Source: Pseudovibrio sp. Tun.PSC04-5.I4
GTDB taxonomy: Bacteria; Pseudomonadota; Alphaproteobacteria; Rhizobiales; Stappiaceae
Reading direction: 5' to 3'
DNA: 64,000 bases
Assembly: GCF_900104145.1 (NCBI RefSeq)
Contig: NZ_FNLB01000001.1
Location: forward strand, 248,001-312,000
The notes beneath the pieces are model-generated. The model did not search any database and was not told the origin of the DNA. It saw nothing but the letters and a program-made list of their open reading frames with translations. Numbering within the stretch: position 1 is the stretch's first letter; each line of letters starts with the position of its first letter. Made by a program: the position numbers and the translations under genes. Shown piece after piece: positions 18,042 to 26,946 of the stretch.

Positions 18042-19111
18042 TGCGTCTTGTAATTGTTGGCACAGGCGGCATGGCAAACAGCCATGCCCGTAAATTTGGC
18101 GAACTTGACGGCGTGGACATCGTGGGCGGTGTAGACCGGTCCGAAGACCGCCTCAGCGCCTTTTGCGACGAGCACAACATCCCTAATCGTTTCACCTCTT
18201 TGGAAGAAGCCATTGCATGGGGTGAGTTTGATGCCGTCGCAAACGTAACACCGGATGCCGTGCACCATCCAACCACAATGCCGCTTCTGACAGCGGGCAA
18301 ACACGTGTTTTGCGAAAAACCGCTGGCGAGCAACTATGCGGACGCAAATGAAATGGCCACTGCAGCGGAACAGGGCGGGCTGATCAACATGGTCAATCTG
18401 TCTTACCGCGACGTATCTGCTTTACAAAAAGCACATGAGTTGATTGCTGCAGGTGAAATTGGTGAGGTTCGCCACTTCGAAGCCTCCTATCTGCAAAGCT
18501 GGCTCACCCAACCGGCCTGGGGTCATTGGGACAAGGAAGACAGGTGGCTCTGGCGCCTTTCAGAAGAGCATGGCTCTCTTGGTGTTCTGGGAGATGTGGG
18601 TATTCACATTCTGGACTTTGCCGGCTTTGCCATTGGCGCGTCCTACCAGTCCATCTCCTGTAACCTGAAGACCTTCGACAAAGCTCCCGGCAATCAGATT
18701 GGCGACTATAAGCTCGATGCCAATGACAGCTTTACCATGATGGCGGAAACGTCCTCTGGCGCTATTGGTGTGGTTCACGCAAGCCGGTTTGCGTCCGGAC
18801 ATATGAATGATCTTCATCTTCAAGTCCACGGCACCAAGGGCGGCATCAAGGTCACCAACACAGGCGATCTGGGTGAGTTGTTCGTTTGCTCTGGAACAAA
18901 TCTTGAAAAAGCAGAGTGGCAGCAGGTCGAACTGGCACCAACGCCAAACAACTATCGTAAGTTTGCTGAGGCTGTGATGTCTGCTGTGAATGGGCATCCG
19001 ACTTTCCGCCATGCGGCGAATCTTCAGCAAGTTCTGGACCTTGCTGTTGAGAGCAACAAGGATAAGGGACGCAGGGATATCCCCAAATCTACGCAGTTGC
19101 AGGACGCTTAA
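18041..19111 (+). CDS. Gfo/Idh/MocA-family oxidoreductase 2
   Basis: A 356-residue NAD(P)-dependent dehydrogenase. The Rossmann motif is LVIVGTGGMANSHARKF (residues 3-19), the signature is FCEKPLASNYADANEMA near residue 90, and the substrate domain contains LGDVGIHILDFAGFAIG with the conserved Asp/His pair. It differs clearly from Gfo 1 (3338-4357) and is probably specific for a different sugar unit or anomer. It overlaps ThuA 2 by one base and ends just before a strong terminator at 19118. Family members act on C1, C2 or C3 of free sugars or glycosides; substrate unknown. Confidence 0.9.
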   Translation: MRLVIVGTGGMANSHARKFGELDGVDIVGGVDRSEDRLSAFCDEHNIPNRFTSLEEAIAWGEFDAVANVTPDAVHHPTTMPLLTAGKHVFCEKPLASNYADANEMATAAEQGGLINMVNLSYRDVSALQKAHELIAAGEIGEVRHFEASYLQSWLTQPAWGHWDKEDRWLWRLSEEHGSLGVLGDVGIHILDFAGFAIGASYQSISCNLKTFDKAPGNQIGDYKLDANDSFTMMAETSSGAIGVVHASRFASGHMNDLHLQVHGTKGGIKVTNTGDLGELFVCSGTNLEKAEWQQVELAPTPNNYRKFAEAVMSAVNGHPTFRHAANLQQVLDLAVESNKDKGRRDIPKSTQLQDA

Positions 19112-19117
19112 TCAACA

Positions 19118-19145
19118 GGGGGAGCCCATGCTTCCCCTTTTTTTT
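19118..19145 (+). terminator. Rho-independent terminator of the GH95 operon
   Basis: GGGGGAGC (19118-19125) pairs with GCTTCCCC (19130-19137) over eight base pairs with one G-U, a four-base loop CCAT, and eight T bases (19138-19145). It starts seven bases after the Gfo 2 stop codon. This is a textbook intrinsic terminator. Confidence 0.9.
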
Positions 19146-19544
19146 ATCCGCAGCGCACGCGTGTAGTGCACTGATAAATCATGGATAAAAACAGAATTTA
19201 TGGTCTACTTATATAATTTGACGTATATATTATTTTTCATTTAATAGAAAAATTTTCACCCTCTTCACTAAGGCAAGTTCATATAACAATTCAAATATAA
19301 GTAAAACTTACGCATCCTACCTGCATCAACCTGTATTACTAATACGCAACCTATATATTCAGTATAATATCTATTAAATACACAAGTTTACATTTATTTA
19401 CCCATCAAATTACTCATAGATGAAATATTAACGCTAATTATAGCTAAATTTTCATACTTGATATCTGTGGTGAACCATTGCACTTACATTACGCATTAAT
19501 TATTGAGTGCATGAAAAATTATTTCTAGCCATCCCGAGGGTATT
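19146..19544 (+). other. AT-rich leader of the GGDEF-EAL gene
   Basis: About 400 bases of strongly AT-rich sequence with no supported open frame. It is presumably the promoter region of the following regulator gene. I see no clear paired operator. Confidence 0.4.
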
Positions 19545-21233
19545 GTGTTCGTTTCCCCTGATCTTCTGTCAGTTGCAGTAGAGCAATGTGCTGAAACCAT
19601 CATGGTTGCAGACCATGAGGGCACTATTGTTTATGTGAATTCACAGTTTGTGAAAACCACTGGATACACGGCTGATTACGCGCTCGGGCGTCATCTGGGC
19701 TTTCTGCGTTCCGGCAAAACACCTCGTAAAATCTTTGTTGAACTTTGGGCCGCTCTGGAAAAAGGGGAAGCCTGGGAAGGCGAATTCATCAGTCGCCGCA
19801 AAGACGGTTCAGAATACGTCGAACATTCCAGAATTTCACCTATTGAGTGGGAAGGTGGCGACCCAAGCACCAGTTACTATCTGGCGATCAAAAAAGACAT
19901 TACCGCAAAAAAGCAAAGCGAAGAGGATCTGTCCAAACTCGCTTACACCGACTCATTAACCGGCCTGCCAAACCGTATTTTGTTCCAACAGGAACTTAAT
20001 GAGGCCGTTTCTGCAGCCCAAGCTGACAGGAGCCAGTGCGCACTTCTTTATATGGATCTCAATCGCTTTAAAGAGATAAACGACACCCTTGGACATGATG
20101 CCGGTGATCAGATTCTTTGTGAGGCTGGCAAACGCTTCCAAAGTGCCCTGGATGGCCGCGGACTGCTGTCACGCCTGAGCGGTGACGAATTCGTCATCCT
20201 GCTGCGCGATACGACGAGCACCCAGGCAGAGGCCATGGCTCAACGCCTGCAAGAATCCCTGGAAGCACCCGTTGAACTGGGTGATCAGAAGCCTGCTCTT
20301 TCTGTCAGCATCGGCATCGCGCTTTCGCATTTGTCTGGGTCCACCAGCAATACCATGTTCAAACATGCCGATATCGCAATGTACCATGCTAAGTACAACA
20401 GCCTTGGCTACAGCTTCTACACCTGCCAGATGGAAGAAGCTGTTGTCCGTAAAGTTTTGATCTCTGATAAGTTGACGACAGCACTTGAAGAGGGCAACCT
20501 GCACCTTCATTATCAGCCCATTATTGAGCTGAAATCGGAGAAGCTTTCCGGCGTGGAAGCTCTGCTGCGCTGGTATGATCCTGATCTGGGCCCAATCTCA
20601 CCGGCTGAGTTTATTCCCATTGCTGAATGCCGGAACATGATTGAAGACATTTCTGATTGGTTGCTGAGAGAGACAGCAGGTCAATATCGCAAATGGCTCT
20701 CGGAAGGCTTCGAGTTTACCGGACGTATTTCCATCAACCTGTCAGAGCGGGAACTGGCGAAGGCTAATCGTGTTGATGACATTCTGTCTCTTTTGGCGCA
20801 ACTGGGCGTACCGCCGGAGATCTACGAGATCGAGTTGACCGAATCCGCCTTCATCAACGACAAGGGCTTCACCCAGCAAAATCTGGATGCTCTGGCTTGT
20901 GCGGGCATGATTATCGCTATCGATGATTTTGGAACCGGGCACTCTGCCCTCTGGCAATTGCGCACCCAGAAGGTCGACAAGCTCAAGATTGATCACAGCT
21001 TCATCCACAAGATGGAAGCGGATAAAGCAACACGGGATATCGTTGAAGCGATCACCGCCATGGCGAGCTTGCTGGACCTGAAAGTCATCGCTGAAGGCGT
21101 CGAAAACCAGCACCAGGTCGAGCTGCTGAAAGATATCAAGTGTTACTATGCGCAGGGCTATCACTTTGCCAAACCACTCTGCGCGCAGATGTTTGCAGAA
21201 GGCTGGCTTAGCAAAGCACGGGCCGTGGCTTAA
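19545..21233 (+). CDS. PAS-GGDEF-EAL cyclic-di-GMP signalling protein
   Basis: A 562-residue cytoplasmic regulator. A PAS/PAC sensor covers about residues 5-125 (AETIMVADHEGTIVYVNSQF, then the PAC part YYLAIKKDITAKKQSEE). The diguanylate cyclase domain spans about 130-290 and carries SGDEF (212-216) in place of GGDEF, a variant sometimes still active. The phosphodiesterase domain spans 310-555 with EAL at 338-340, the loop-6 region DDFGTGHSAL, EGVEN and the terminal QGYHFAKPL, all needed for catalysis. So it is likely a functional phosphodiesterase with a possibly active or GTP-sensing cyclase half. It has no membrane segments. Translation begins at GTG (19545-19547) after CCGAGGG; a later start would cut into the PAS fold. 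It is monocistronic and its stop overlaps that of the convergent hydrolase gene. Confidence 0.93.
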   Translation: MFVSPDLLSVAVEQCAETIMVADHEGTIVYVNSQFVKTTGYTADYALGRHLGFLRSGKTPRKIFVELWAALEKGEAWEGEFISRRKDGSEYVEHSRISPIEWEGGDPSTSYYLAIKKDITAKKQSEEDLSKLAYTDSLTGLPNRILFQQELNEAVSAAQADRSQCALLYMDLNRFKEINDTLGHDAGDQILCEAGKRFQSALDGRGLLSRLSGDEFVILLRDTTSTQAEAMAQRLQESLEAPVELGDQKPALSVSIGIALSHLSGSTSNTMFKHADIAMYHAKYNSLGYSFYTCQMEEAVVRKVLISDKLTTALEEGNLHLHYQPIIELKSEKLSGVEALLRWYDPDLGPISPAEFIPIAECRNMIEDISDWLLRETAGQYRKWLSEGFEFTGRISINLSERELAKANRVDDILSLLAQLGVPPEIYEIELTESAFINDKGFTQQNLDALACAGMIIAIDDFGTGHSALWQLRTQKVDKLKIDHSFIHKMEADKATRDIVEAITAMASLLDLKVIAEGVENQHQVELLKDIKCYYAQGYHFAKPLCAQMFAEGWLSKARAVA

Positions 21234-21964
21234 ACTTCTGTCAATGTGAGATCAAACGCACGCCCGTCCTCACCCAATGAGAAGTCCGGATAGGGCATGA
21301 TCGCCTCAGCAACGGCAGTCCGCGATGCAGCGTCGATGTGGTACAAAACCCACCTGCTGCCCGCCTTTCGTTCCAGCGGCTTTATATCGGCCCATGACCC
21401 ATGACCATTGGCGGCAACCATGTACTCACATTCCAGAAATGCCAGATCAGCCTGAGCTGCAAACTGCTCCCCTTCTGCGGAAAGCAATCCGTCTCCGGAA
21501 TAGAAAATCTGGCTGCGATCACTCGTGATGAACAGGCTGCGATTGGAGACAGAATGAGTGCTTGGTGTTGTTACAGCTTTCCAAGGCCCAATCTGCGTCA
21601 GCTCCTCCGCATCTTGCCAATGCAACTCATAGCCCAGATCTTTCTCTGGCCAGTAAGCAAACTCCATTAGCTGAAACAAGGCCTTGTGCTGCGCGGCTTG
21701 GCGGATAATCACCAGTGGTTTCTCGCGCTTCCTGGATTTCATGAAGTTCAGCAGAGTAGTCAAACCAAGGCAATGGTCCGGATGGCAGTGCGAAATGTAG
21801 ATCGTTGAGATGTCGTCAGGTTTCATGCCATGCGCAAACAAGGCCTGAGGCACAGTTGGACCGCAATCAATCAGCAGCGTAAAATCATCTTCCGTAATGA
21901 GCAACGATGAATTGATTTTGACCGGGTCATACGCATCTCCGCAACCCAACATCTTCACGCGCAT
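21230..21964 (-). CDS. Metallo-beta-lactamase-fold hydrolase (RNase Z/phosphodiesterase-like)
   Basis: A 244-residue cytoplasmic hydrolase of the metallo-beta-lactamase superfamily. The zinc motif is HCHPDH (His59, His61, Asp63, His64); further ligands are likely His in the STHSVSNRSLF region near residue 135 and Asp in FYSGDGLLSAE near 155, with a terminal His in YHIDA. The starting MLGCGDA and the absence of a leader resemble RNase Z- or arylsulfatase/phosphodiesterase-like members. A GTG at 21967 lies in frame one codon upstream; I use the ATG at 21962-21964. The gene converges on the GGDEF-EAL gene and their stop codons overlap. The natural substrate is unknown. Confidence 0.85.
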   Translation of the reverse strand: MRVKMLGCGDAYDPVKINSSLLITEDDFTLLIDCGPTVPQALFAHGMKPDDISTIYISHCHPDHCLGLTTLLNFMKSRKREKPLVIIRQAAQHKALFQLMEFAYWPEKDLGYELHWQDAEELTQIGPWKAVTTPSTHSVSNRSLFITSDRSQIFYSGDGLLSAEGEQFAAQADLAFLECEYMVAANGHGSWADIKPLERKAGSRWVLYHIDAASRTAVAEAIMPYPDFSLGEDGRAFDLTLTEV

Positions 21965-22229
21965 CACTTAGCCCCCAATATCTCTCTGTGTGATGTATCT
22001 TTCATAGTGTAGAGAGCTAAAACAATCAAAGATTAATCAGGCAAATAATTGCGTTTCAATGCTGCGATATACGCCGATAATTATAGGCAGCCCCAATTTT
22101 TTTCTCCGCGCCTCATGGAGAATACAGATCAATCCCGTTTGTAATAGGAAGCTCCATTTTGCGGAGATCAGCATGTTGACAGTCTTGCAAAATACATTTA
22201 ACTATTTTGTTAATTAAACAAACGATGAA

Positions 22230-22568
22230 ATGATTATGCAAACAAACTTACCTGATGTGTTTGGAGCTTTGGCAGACCCAACTCGCTTTGCCATTATCGA
22301 GCGCCTCCTTAAGGAGGGAGACTTGCCAGTTGGTGACTTGGCAGAGCCGTTCGCCATGTCCGCTCCGGCCATATCCCGCCACATTAAACTGCTGGAAAAC
22401 GCAGGTCTCATCGAGCGACGCGTTGAAAAGCAATGGAGGGTTTGTGCTTTGAAGAAAGAACGCTTTGCAGACCTGCATGACTGGATTGAACGCTACCGGG
22501 CTTTTTGGAACACCAGCTTTGATCGCCTGGAAGTATTGCTCGACAAACAGCAAGGGGACAACAAATGA
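22230..22568 (+). CDS. ArsR-family transcriptional regulator
   Basis: A 112-residue winged-helix regulator. DVFGALADPTRFAIIERLL (about residues 9-27) is the canonical ArsR opening, and AMSAPAISRHIKLLENAGLI (about 42-61) is the recognition helix region. It lacks the CxC metal site of ArsR/SmtB. The next gene starts within its stop codon (ATGA), the common ArsR/AHSA1 pairing, in which the regulator controls the stress-related START-domain protein. A second ATG (22236) is possible. Confidence 0.92.
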   Translation: MIMQTNLPDVFGALADPTRFAIIERLLKEGDLPVGDLAEPFAMSAPAISRHIKLLENAGLIERRVEKQWRVCALKKERFADLHDWIERYRAFWNTSFDRLEVLLDKQQGDNK

Positions 22569-23026
22569 CGGCAGCCGATACGATAGCAACCGAAGCCACC
22601 ACACTGCGCATGACCCGCGATTTCAAGGCATCACCCCAAAAGGTATATGACGCCTGGACTGACCCTAAAATGCTCGTGCAATGGTGGGGGCCGGAAAGTG
22701 TAACGGTCACAGAATGCAATATGCAGGTGAAAGTCGGTGGTGATTGGGCCACAACAATGACCTCTCAGGAAACCGGAAATACATTCACCCATTCCGGCAT
22801 CTACAAGGTACTAGATCGTCCCAACCACCTCTGTTTTTCTTGGGGTTGGATCAATGAGGGTGTACGCGGTCATGAAACCGATGTTGACGTAACCTTTGAG
22901 GCGATTGAAGACGGCACCCGCATGACCATGGTGCAAAAAACCTTTGCCGATGCAGAACAAACCCAAAACCACAATCAAGGTTGGAGCTCCAGCTTCAACG
23001 ACCTTCAGCGCTTTTTGGAAGCTTAA
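22565..23026 (+). CDS. AHSA1/SRPBCC (START-like) domain protein
   Basis: A 153-residue protein of the SRPBCC fold related to the activator of Hsp90 ATPase. The opening FKASPQKVYDAWTDPKMLVQWWGPE (from about residue 20) is diagnostic, and the C-terminal helix is QGWSSSFNDLQRFLEA. The fold has a deep hydrophobic pocket for lipophilic ligands. It overlaps the ArsR gene by four bases and must be translated with it. The ligand is unknown. Confidence 0.92.
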   Translation: MTAADTIATEATTLRMTRDFKASPQKVYDAWTDPKMLVQWWGPESVTVTECNMQVKVGGDWATTMTSQETGNTFTHSGIYKVLDRPNHLCFSWGWINEGVRGHETDVDVTFEAIEDGTRMTMVQKTFADAEQTQNHNQGWSSSFNDLQRFLEA

Positions 23027-23050
23027 CGCAACTCAACGCCGCCAAGTCAT

Positions 23051-23076
23051 CCAGCCGCACAGGTCAATGCGGCTGG
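23051..23076. terminator. Bidirectional hairpin between convergent genes
   Basis: CCAGCCGCA (23051-23059) and TGCGGCTGG (23068-23076) make a 9-bp perfect GC-rich stem with an eight-base loop. It is placed between the AHSA1 gene and the convergent alpha/beta hydrolase gene. T-runs are absent, so efficiency is uncertain. Confidence 0.55.
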
Positions 23077-23092
23077 TACTATATGCTGGCTG

Positions 23093-23992
23093 TTAAAGTC
23101 GTTCTTCAAACCAGCCCAGGATAGCTGGCATCACCTGTTCATCAATCATGGCGGGGCCATCGAACGCACCCCAGGCATGACCCGTTTCTAATGTCACCAG
23201 TTTTTCTTCGCCCTGATGGTATTTCAGCCAGGCTTCACCAACAGCTGGTTGCGGTGTGATCAAAGCGTCCTTTAGTCCCATGATCACCAACAGCGGTCCA
23301 TCATAATTAGCTGCTGCGGCAAGTGGACTGGTGAGCGGCATCTCCTGATAGAACCGCGCCTTCAAAGTGGTATCAACACCCCATGGAAGAGTTCCTGTGA
23401 TCAGCTCTTCAGGATCAGCTGCCAGAGCTTTCTCCATCAAAGGTGCACCAAAGATCTGGCCATATGTCGAAAGAGGAATTGTAGCCGGCGCCATGAGCAC
23501 AACAGCATCCAGATCCGGGCGCTCAGCTGCTGCATGACTTGCAACCAACCCGCCCTGACTCCATCCAATCACACCGACTTTGGACCCTGCAAATTCCTCT
23601 TGAGATTTCACCCAGTCAATTGCGGTGACCGCATCAGAGATCTGACCAGAGAACGTCGTATCCTCCCATTTACCGTCACTTTCCCCCGAACCACGAAAAT
23701 CTATACGGAGCGACGCAAAGCCGGCTTCAGCCAATTGACGCGCTATACGCGAAAAAACGCCTTCGTCTGTGCCACTTACGGAAAGTTCGTCTCTATACCC
23801 GGTAAAGCCGTGCAACATAACAACGATAGGCGGATTAGCTTTTTCTGGCGTTTCCAAGGTCGCAACGATATTCTGGTTTCCCGCAGGAATGGTAAGAGTG
23901 CGCTCCTCAGCAGATGCACCTTGAGTAAGTACAGCCCCCATAAAACAAGAGCCAATTATACCCAATTCAATAGCTTTTTTAAGCAACGTCAT
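23093..23992 (-). CDS. Exported alpha/beta hydrolase
   Basis: A 299-residue serine hydrolase with an N-terminal signal peptide (basic LLKKAIELG, hydrophobic GSCFMGAVL, likely cleavage after QGASA near residue 28). The oxyanion region is VMLHGFTGYRDEL, the nucleophile elbow is GWSQGG with its serine near residue 147, and the late acid/His region is MGLKDALITPQ and LETGHAWGAF. The frame continues to a GTG at 24001; the ATG at 23990-23992 has better coding context, though both have imperfect Shine-Dalgarno spacing. Its architecture matches periplasmic or secreted esterases/peptidases of the DUF1749/BAAT-like group. The gene is a single transcription unit convergent with the ArsR/AHSA1 pair. Confidence 0.87.
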   Translation of the reverse strand: MTLLKKAIELGIIGSCFMGAVLTQGASAEERTLTIPAGNQNIVATLETPEKANPPIVVMLHGFTGYRDELSVSGTDEGVFSRIARQLAEAGFASLRIDFRGSGESDGKWEDTTFSGQISDAVTAIDWVKSQEEFAGSKVGVIGWSQGGLVASHAAAERPDLDAVVLMAPATIPLSTYGQIFGAPLMEKALAADPEELITGTLPWGVDTTLKARFYQEMPLTSPLAAAANYDGPLLVIMGLKDALITPQPAVGEAWLKYHQGEEKLVTLETGHAWGAFDGPAMIDEQVMPAILGWFEERL

Positions 23993-24178
23993 TATAATCA
24001 CAATCTCCCAAAGTCATCAAATTTCTAAACAGAATCAACAGGCGCAGTATAACCAGCAAATTTTACTCAGCAATAATTGAAAGACCCAATGCTATTAGGG
24101 CAAAAACATCTGGAGGCCTCTTGCTATATCTATGCCAACTAGGGGATTATACCTCGGCTATTCAGAGAGGTTCGGGAG

Positions 24179-25798
24179 ATGGGCGACAAGCGCAATGTGC
24201 TATGGATCATGTGTGATCAGCTACGGTTTGATTATCTGAGCTGCTACGGACATCCGCACTTACAAACGCCAAACATCGACAAGCTGGCAGAACGCGGAGT
24301 GCGTTTTAACCGCGCTTATGTTCAATCTCCCATATGTGGCCCCTCCCGTATGAGCTTTTATACGGGTCGGTATGTCCGGTCACACGGCAGCACATGGAAT
24401 GGTATTCCCCTCCGTGTCGGCGAACCAACGCTTGGTGATCATCTGCACGAAATTGGTGTTCGTACTGTTCTTGTCGGCAAGACACATATGCGCGCCGATA
24501 CCGAAGGCATGGCCCGCCTTGGAATTGCGGCAGAAAGCTTCATCGGCGCCCGCGTTGCTGAATGCGGATTTGAGGTATTTGAACGCGATGACGGCTTGCA
24601 TCCCGACGGCCCCTACGGTGCGAACCCAGCATACGATAGCTATTTGAAGGCTGAGGGATATGACGGGCCAAACCAATGGGAAAACTGGGCAAATTCCGCT
24701 GAAGGGGAAGATGGTGAAGTCTTATCCGGTTGGTTATTGGGGCACGCAGATAAGCCAGCCCGCGTAAATGCAGAGCACGCAGAAACACCTTATATGATCA
24801 AGCGCTTCAAAGACTTCGTTGAAGTCGCAGGCGATCAACCCTGGTGTGTTCATCTTTCGCTCATCAAACCACATTGGCCTTATATCGTCCCTGCGCCTTA
24901 CCACGATATGTACGGTGCGGATGATGTTATTCCCGCCATACGCTCACAGGCCGAACGGGAGAATCCGCACCCTGTGTTTGGTGCCTTTATGGGCGAGCGC
25001 GTTTCCAAAGCTTTCTCCAATGACAAGACCCGCGCCAAAGTCATTCCCGCCTATATGGGCCTGATCAAGCAGATCGACGACGAGATCGGTAAGCTGATGG
25101 AGTACCTTGAGGAAAAAGGCCTGCTGGAAAATACCATGGTGGTCTTCACCTCCGATCATGGGGATTATCTGGGAGATCACTGGATGGGTGAGAAGGAACT
25201 CTTCCATGAGCCATCCGTCAAGATCCCATTGATTGTGGTCGATCCGCGCGCTGAAGCCGATTGCACACGCGGAACCGTCAATGAAGACCTTGTTGAAGCT
25301 ATTGATCTCGCTCCAACTTTCGTTGAATTCTGCGGTGGCACACCAAAGTCGAACGTTCTTGAAGGGCGCTCACTGCTCCCTCTTCTGGAAAGCCTAGAGC
25401 CAGTCGAGTGGCGCGAATTTGCAATCAGTGAATACGATTATTCAATGCGCAATGCTCGTATGGAGCTTGGTTTGCCAGTCGCGGACTGCCGCCTTGCCAT
25501 GATCACAGATAAACACTGGAAATTTATTCATGCAGAAGGCATGAGGCCCATGCTGTTTGACCTTCAGCAAGATCCCACTGAACTTCAAGACTTAGGTGCA
25601 AACCCAAATTACGCAGCAGAACGCGAACGCATGAGCGAAGCCTTGTTTGCATGGTACCGAAAACACCACACCCGCATCACCATAACCGACAAACAGATTG
25701 CTGCAAACGCAGGTAAAGAACTGCAAGCTGGCATTCTAATCGGCTATACGGATGAGGAAGAAGTGGAAGAAACCAAGCACCAACAAGGCCTTAGTTGA
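24179..25798 (+). CDS. Sulfatase-family hydrolase, phosphonate monoesterase/arylsulfatase-like
   Basis: A 539-residue cytoplasmic member of the type I sulfatase superfamily. The metal residues Asp13-Gln14 are in MCDQLRFDYL. The formylglycine site is Cys53 in CGPSR, so activation by a formylglycine-generating enzyme is required. The second metal pair is in SDHGDYLGDH from about residue 325. The C-terminal part (SEYDYSMR, CRLAMITDKHWKFIHAEGMRPMLFDL) resembles rhizobial phosphonate monoester hydrolases rather than glycan sulfatases. These enzymes are promiscuous toward sulfate, phosphate and phosphonate esters. No signal peptide is present. A GAGAGG lies upstream of the ATG. The gene stands alone, 178 bases from the divergent hydrolase gene; no sulfatase-maturing gene is visible. 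Confidence 0.9.
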   Translation: MGDKRNVLWIMCDQLRFDYLSCYGHPHLQTPNIDKLAERGVRFNRAYVQSPICGPSRMSFYTGRYVRSHGSTWNGIPLRVGEPTLGDHLHEIGVRTVLVGKTHMRADTEGMARLGIAAESFIGARVAECGFEVFERDDGLHPDGPYGANPAYDSYLKAEGYDGPNQWENWANSAEGEDGEVLSGWLLGHADKPARVNAEHAETPYMIKRFKDFVEVAGDQPWCVHLSLIKPHWPYIVPAPYHDMYGADDVIPAIRSQAERENPHPVFGAFMGERVSKAFSNDKTRAKVIPAYMGLIKQIDDEIGKLMEYLEEKGLLENTMVVFTSDHGDYLGDHWMGEKELFHEPSVKIPLIVVDPRAEADCTRGTVNEDLVEAIDLAPTFVEFCGGTPKSNVLEGRSLLPLLESLEPVEWREFAISEYDYSMRNARMELGLPVADCRLAMITDKHWKFIHAEGMRPMLFDLQQDPTELQDLGANPNYAAERERMSEALFAWYRKHHTRITITDKQIAANAGKELQAGILIGYTDEEEVEETKHQQGLS

Positions 25799-26946
25799 AC
25801 TGTTGAAATGAGGAGGGTTCAAATCGGCCGGCAAACAAAGGCTGATGCATTCCCCTATGAACAGACTACACAGCCGCGATGACGGTCTGAAACTTGCGTG
25901 AACAGGGCCTTTGCAACTCACCTCAAATAACTTGGCAACACCTTCTTAACTCAGACGCCCAACCCTGAACCAGGGGTTGAATTCGGCCACGTACCATCCT
26001 CTGAGGTAACGAAGAACGCCACAATTGCGGTCGTGATTGTGGCGTTCTTCACATCAAATTCTTTCCATACCCGTGAATTTTGGGGTCTATTCACGACTTC
26101 AATTACCCTTGATTTGAGGTCCGCATGCCATGATCTCATCACTTTTAGGGTAGAGATATGACCAATACGGCACCTACAGGAATATTTTTCACCTAAAATG
26201 AACAAAATTTTCAATTTATTTTGATTGACACAACAATGTGTGCGGTATGCAAAATAAGCATTCAGGTAAGTTACTCAAACGTAAGGCGAATTTGCTAGCT
26301 AAATTTTTAGATAAGATAAATGAAATATGCACATAGTATTTATATAACGACAATTTGCTTATACCTAGAGTTGAAAAACAACTAAACATTGGGATAACAT
26401 TTATTCTATAACTAAGAGCATGAAATACTACGCCACATTTACACCACAATTAAGGCCAAATATTGAACACAGATCAGATCACCTCCCAAGGAGGGCTTAT
26501 GTAACTGGTAGTTTTATCAAATCTGAAATATATATTCGGAGTAGAATGATGAAACCAATGCAAGTTATGCATAAGGGATTTGTTCGAAACTCTAGGTCAC
26601 TGGAGTTCGTTGGGTGGCACTGATACGTTACTCTAAACGTTGATCGCTATGAGGCATGCTCTTAGGAGCATTTAGCGAAGCTGGGAGGCTAGGCTATGAC
26701 TTATTATCGTAGTGTAGACATGCATACGGAATGCGGCATTAGCAGCGTTCGTGTGTGCCCAAGTATACTTCCATAACGACCAAACCGACTTGGGCTAAGG
26801 CCTTTACTAACTACACATCAAGTGTAGCTTGTTAAGTCCCCTTACCCACCAGCGGTATCACACCAACAATTCAACTTTCATTGCCCTGGGCTTTTCCGGG
26901 AGCGGTGGAGCACGTTTAACCATATGTGTCTGAAAGGGATATTGAC
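25799..26946 (+). promoter_or_regulatory. Long non-coding leader before the type I secretion operon
   Basis: About 1.15 kb contains no coding frame I can support. It holds several inverted repeats: a 15-bp perfect one at 26011-26050, ATGCTC/GAGCAT (26657-26672 region), the palindrome AAGTATACTT near 26760, and CTACAC/GTGTAG near 26812-26828. The stretch 26200-26420 is strongly AT-rich. It probably carries the promoter and a structured 5' leader of the cargo gene, together with debris of older genes. Confidence 0.4.
26011..26050. repeat. 15-bp perfect inverted repeat
   Basis: GAAGAACGCCACAAT (26011-26025) and ATTGTGGCGTTCTTC (26036-26050) are exact reverse complements with a 10-base loop. It lies 213 bases after the sulfatase stop codon. 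It may end that transcript, although no T-run follows; alternatively it is the footprint of a lost mobile element. Confidence 0.6.

Noticed and set aside
17220..18077. 285-codon minus-strand open frame
   Set aside because: Antisense to ThuA 2, whose motifs and coupling to Gfo 2 are clear.
25951..26214. Minus-strand frame with HADLKSRVIEVVNRP, considered as transposase relic
   Set aside because: The resemblance to IS5-type transposase ends is limited to a short stretch and the rest does not fit, so I left it as unassigned leader sequence.
26420..26623. 67-codon frame near a GGAGGG in the leader of the secretion operon
   Set aside because: The GGAGGG lies inside the frame, not before its start; the protein has no coherent features.
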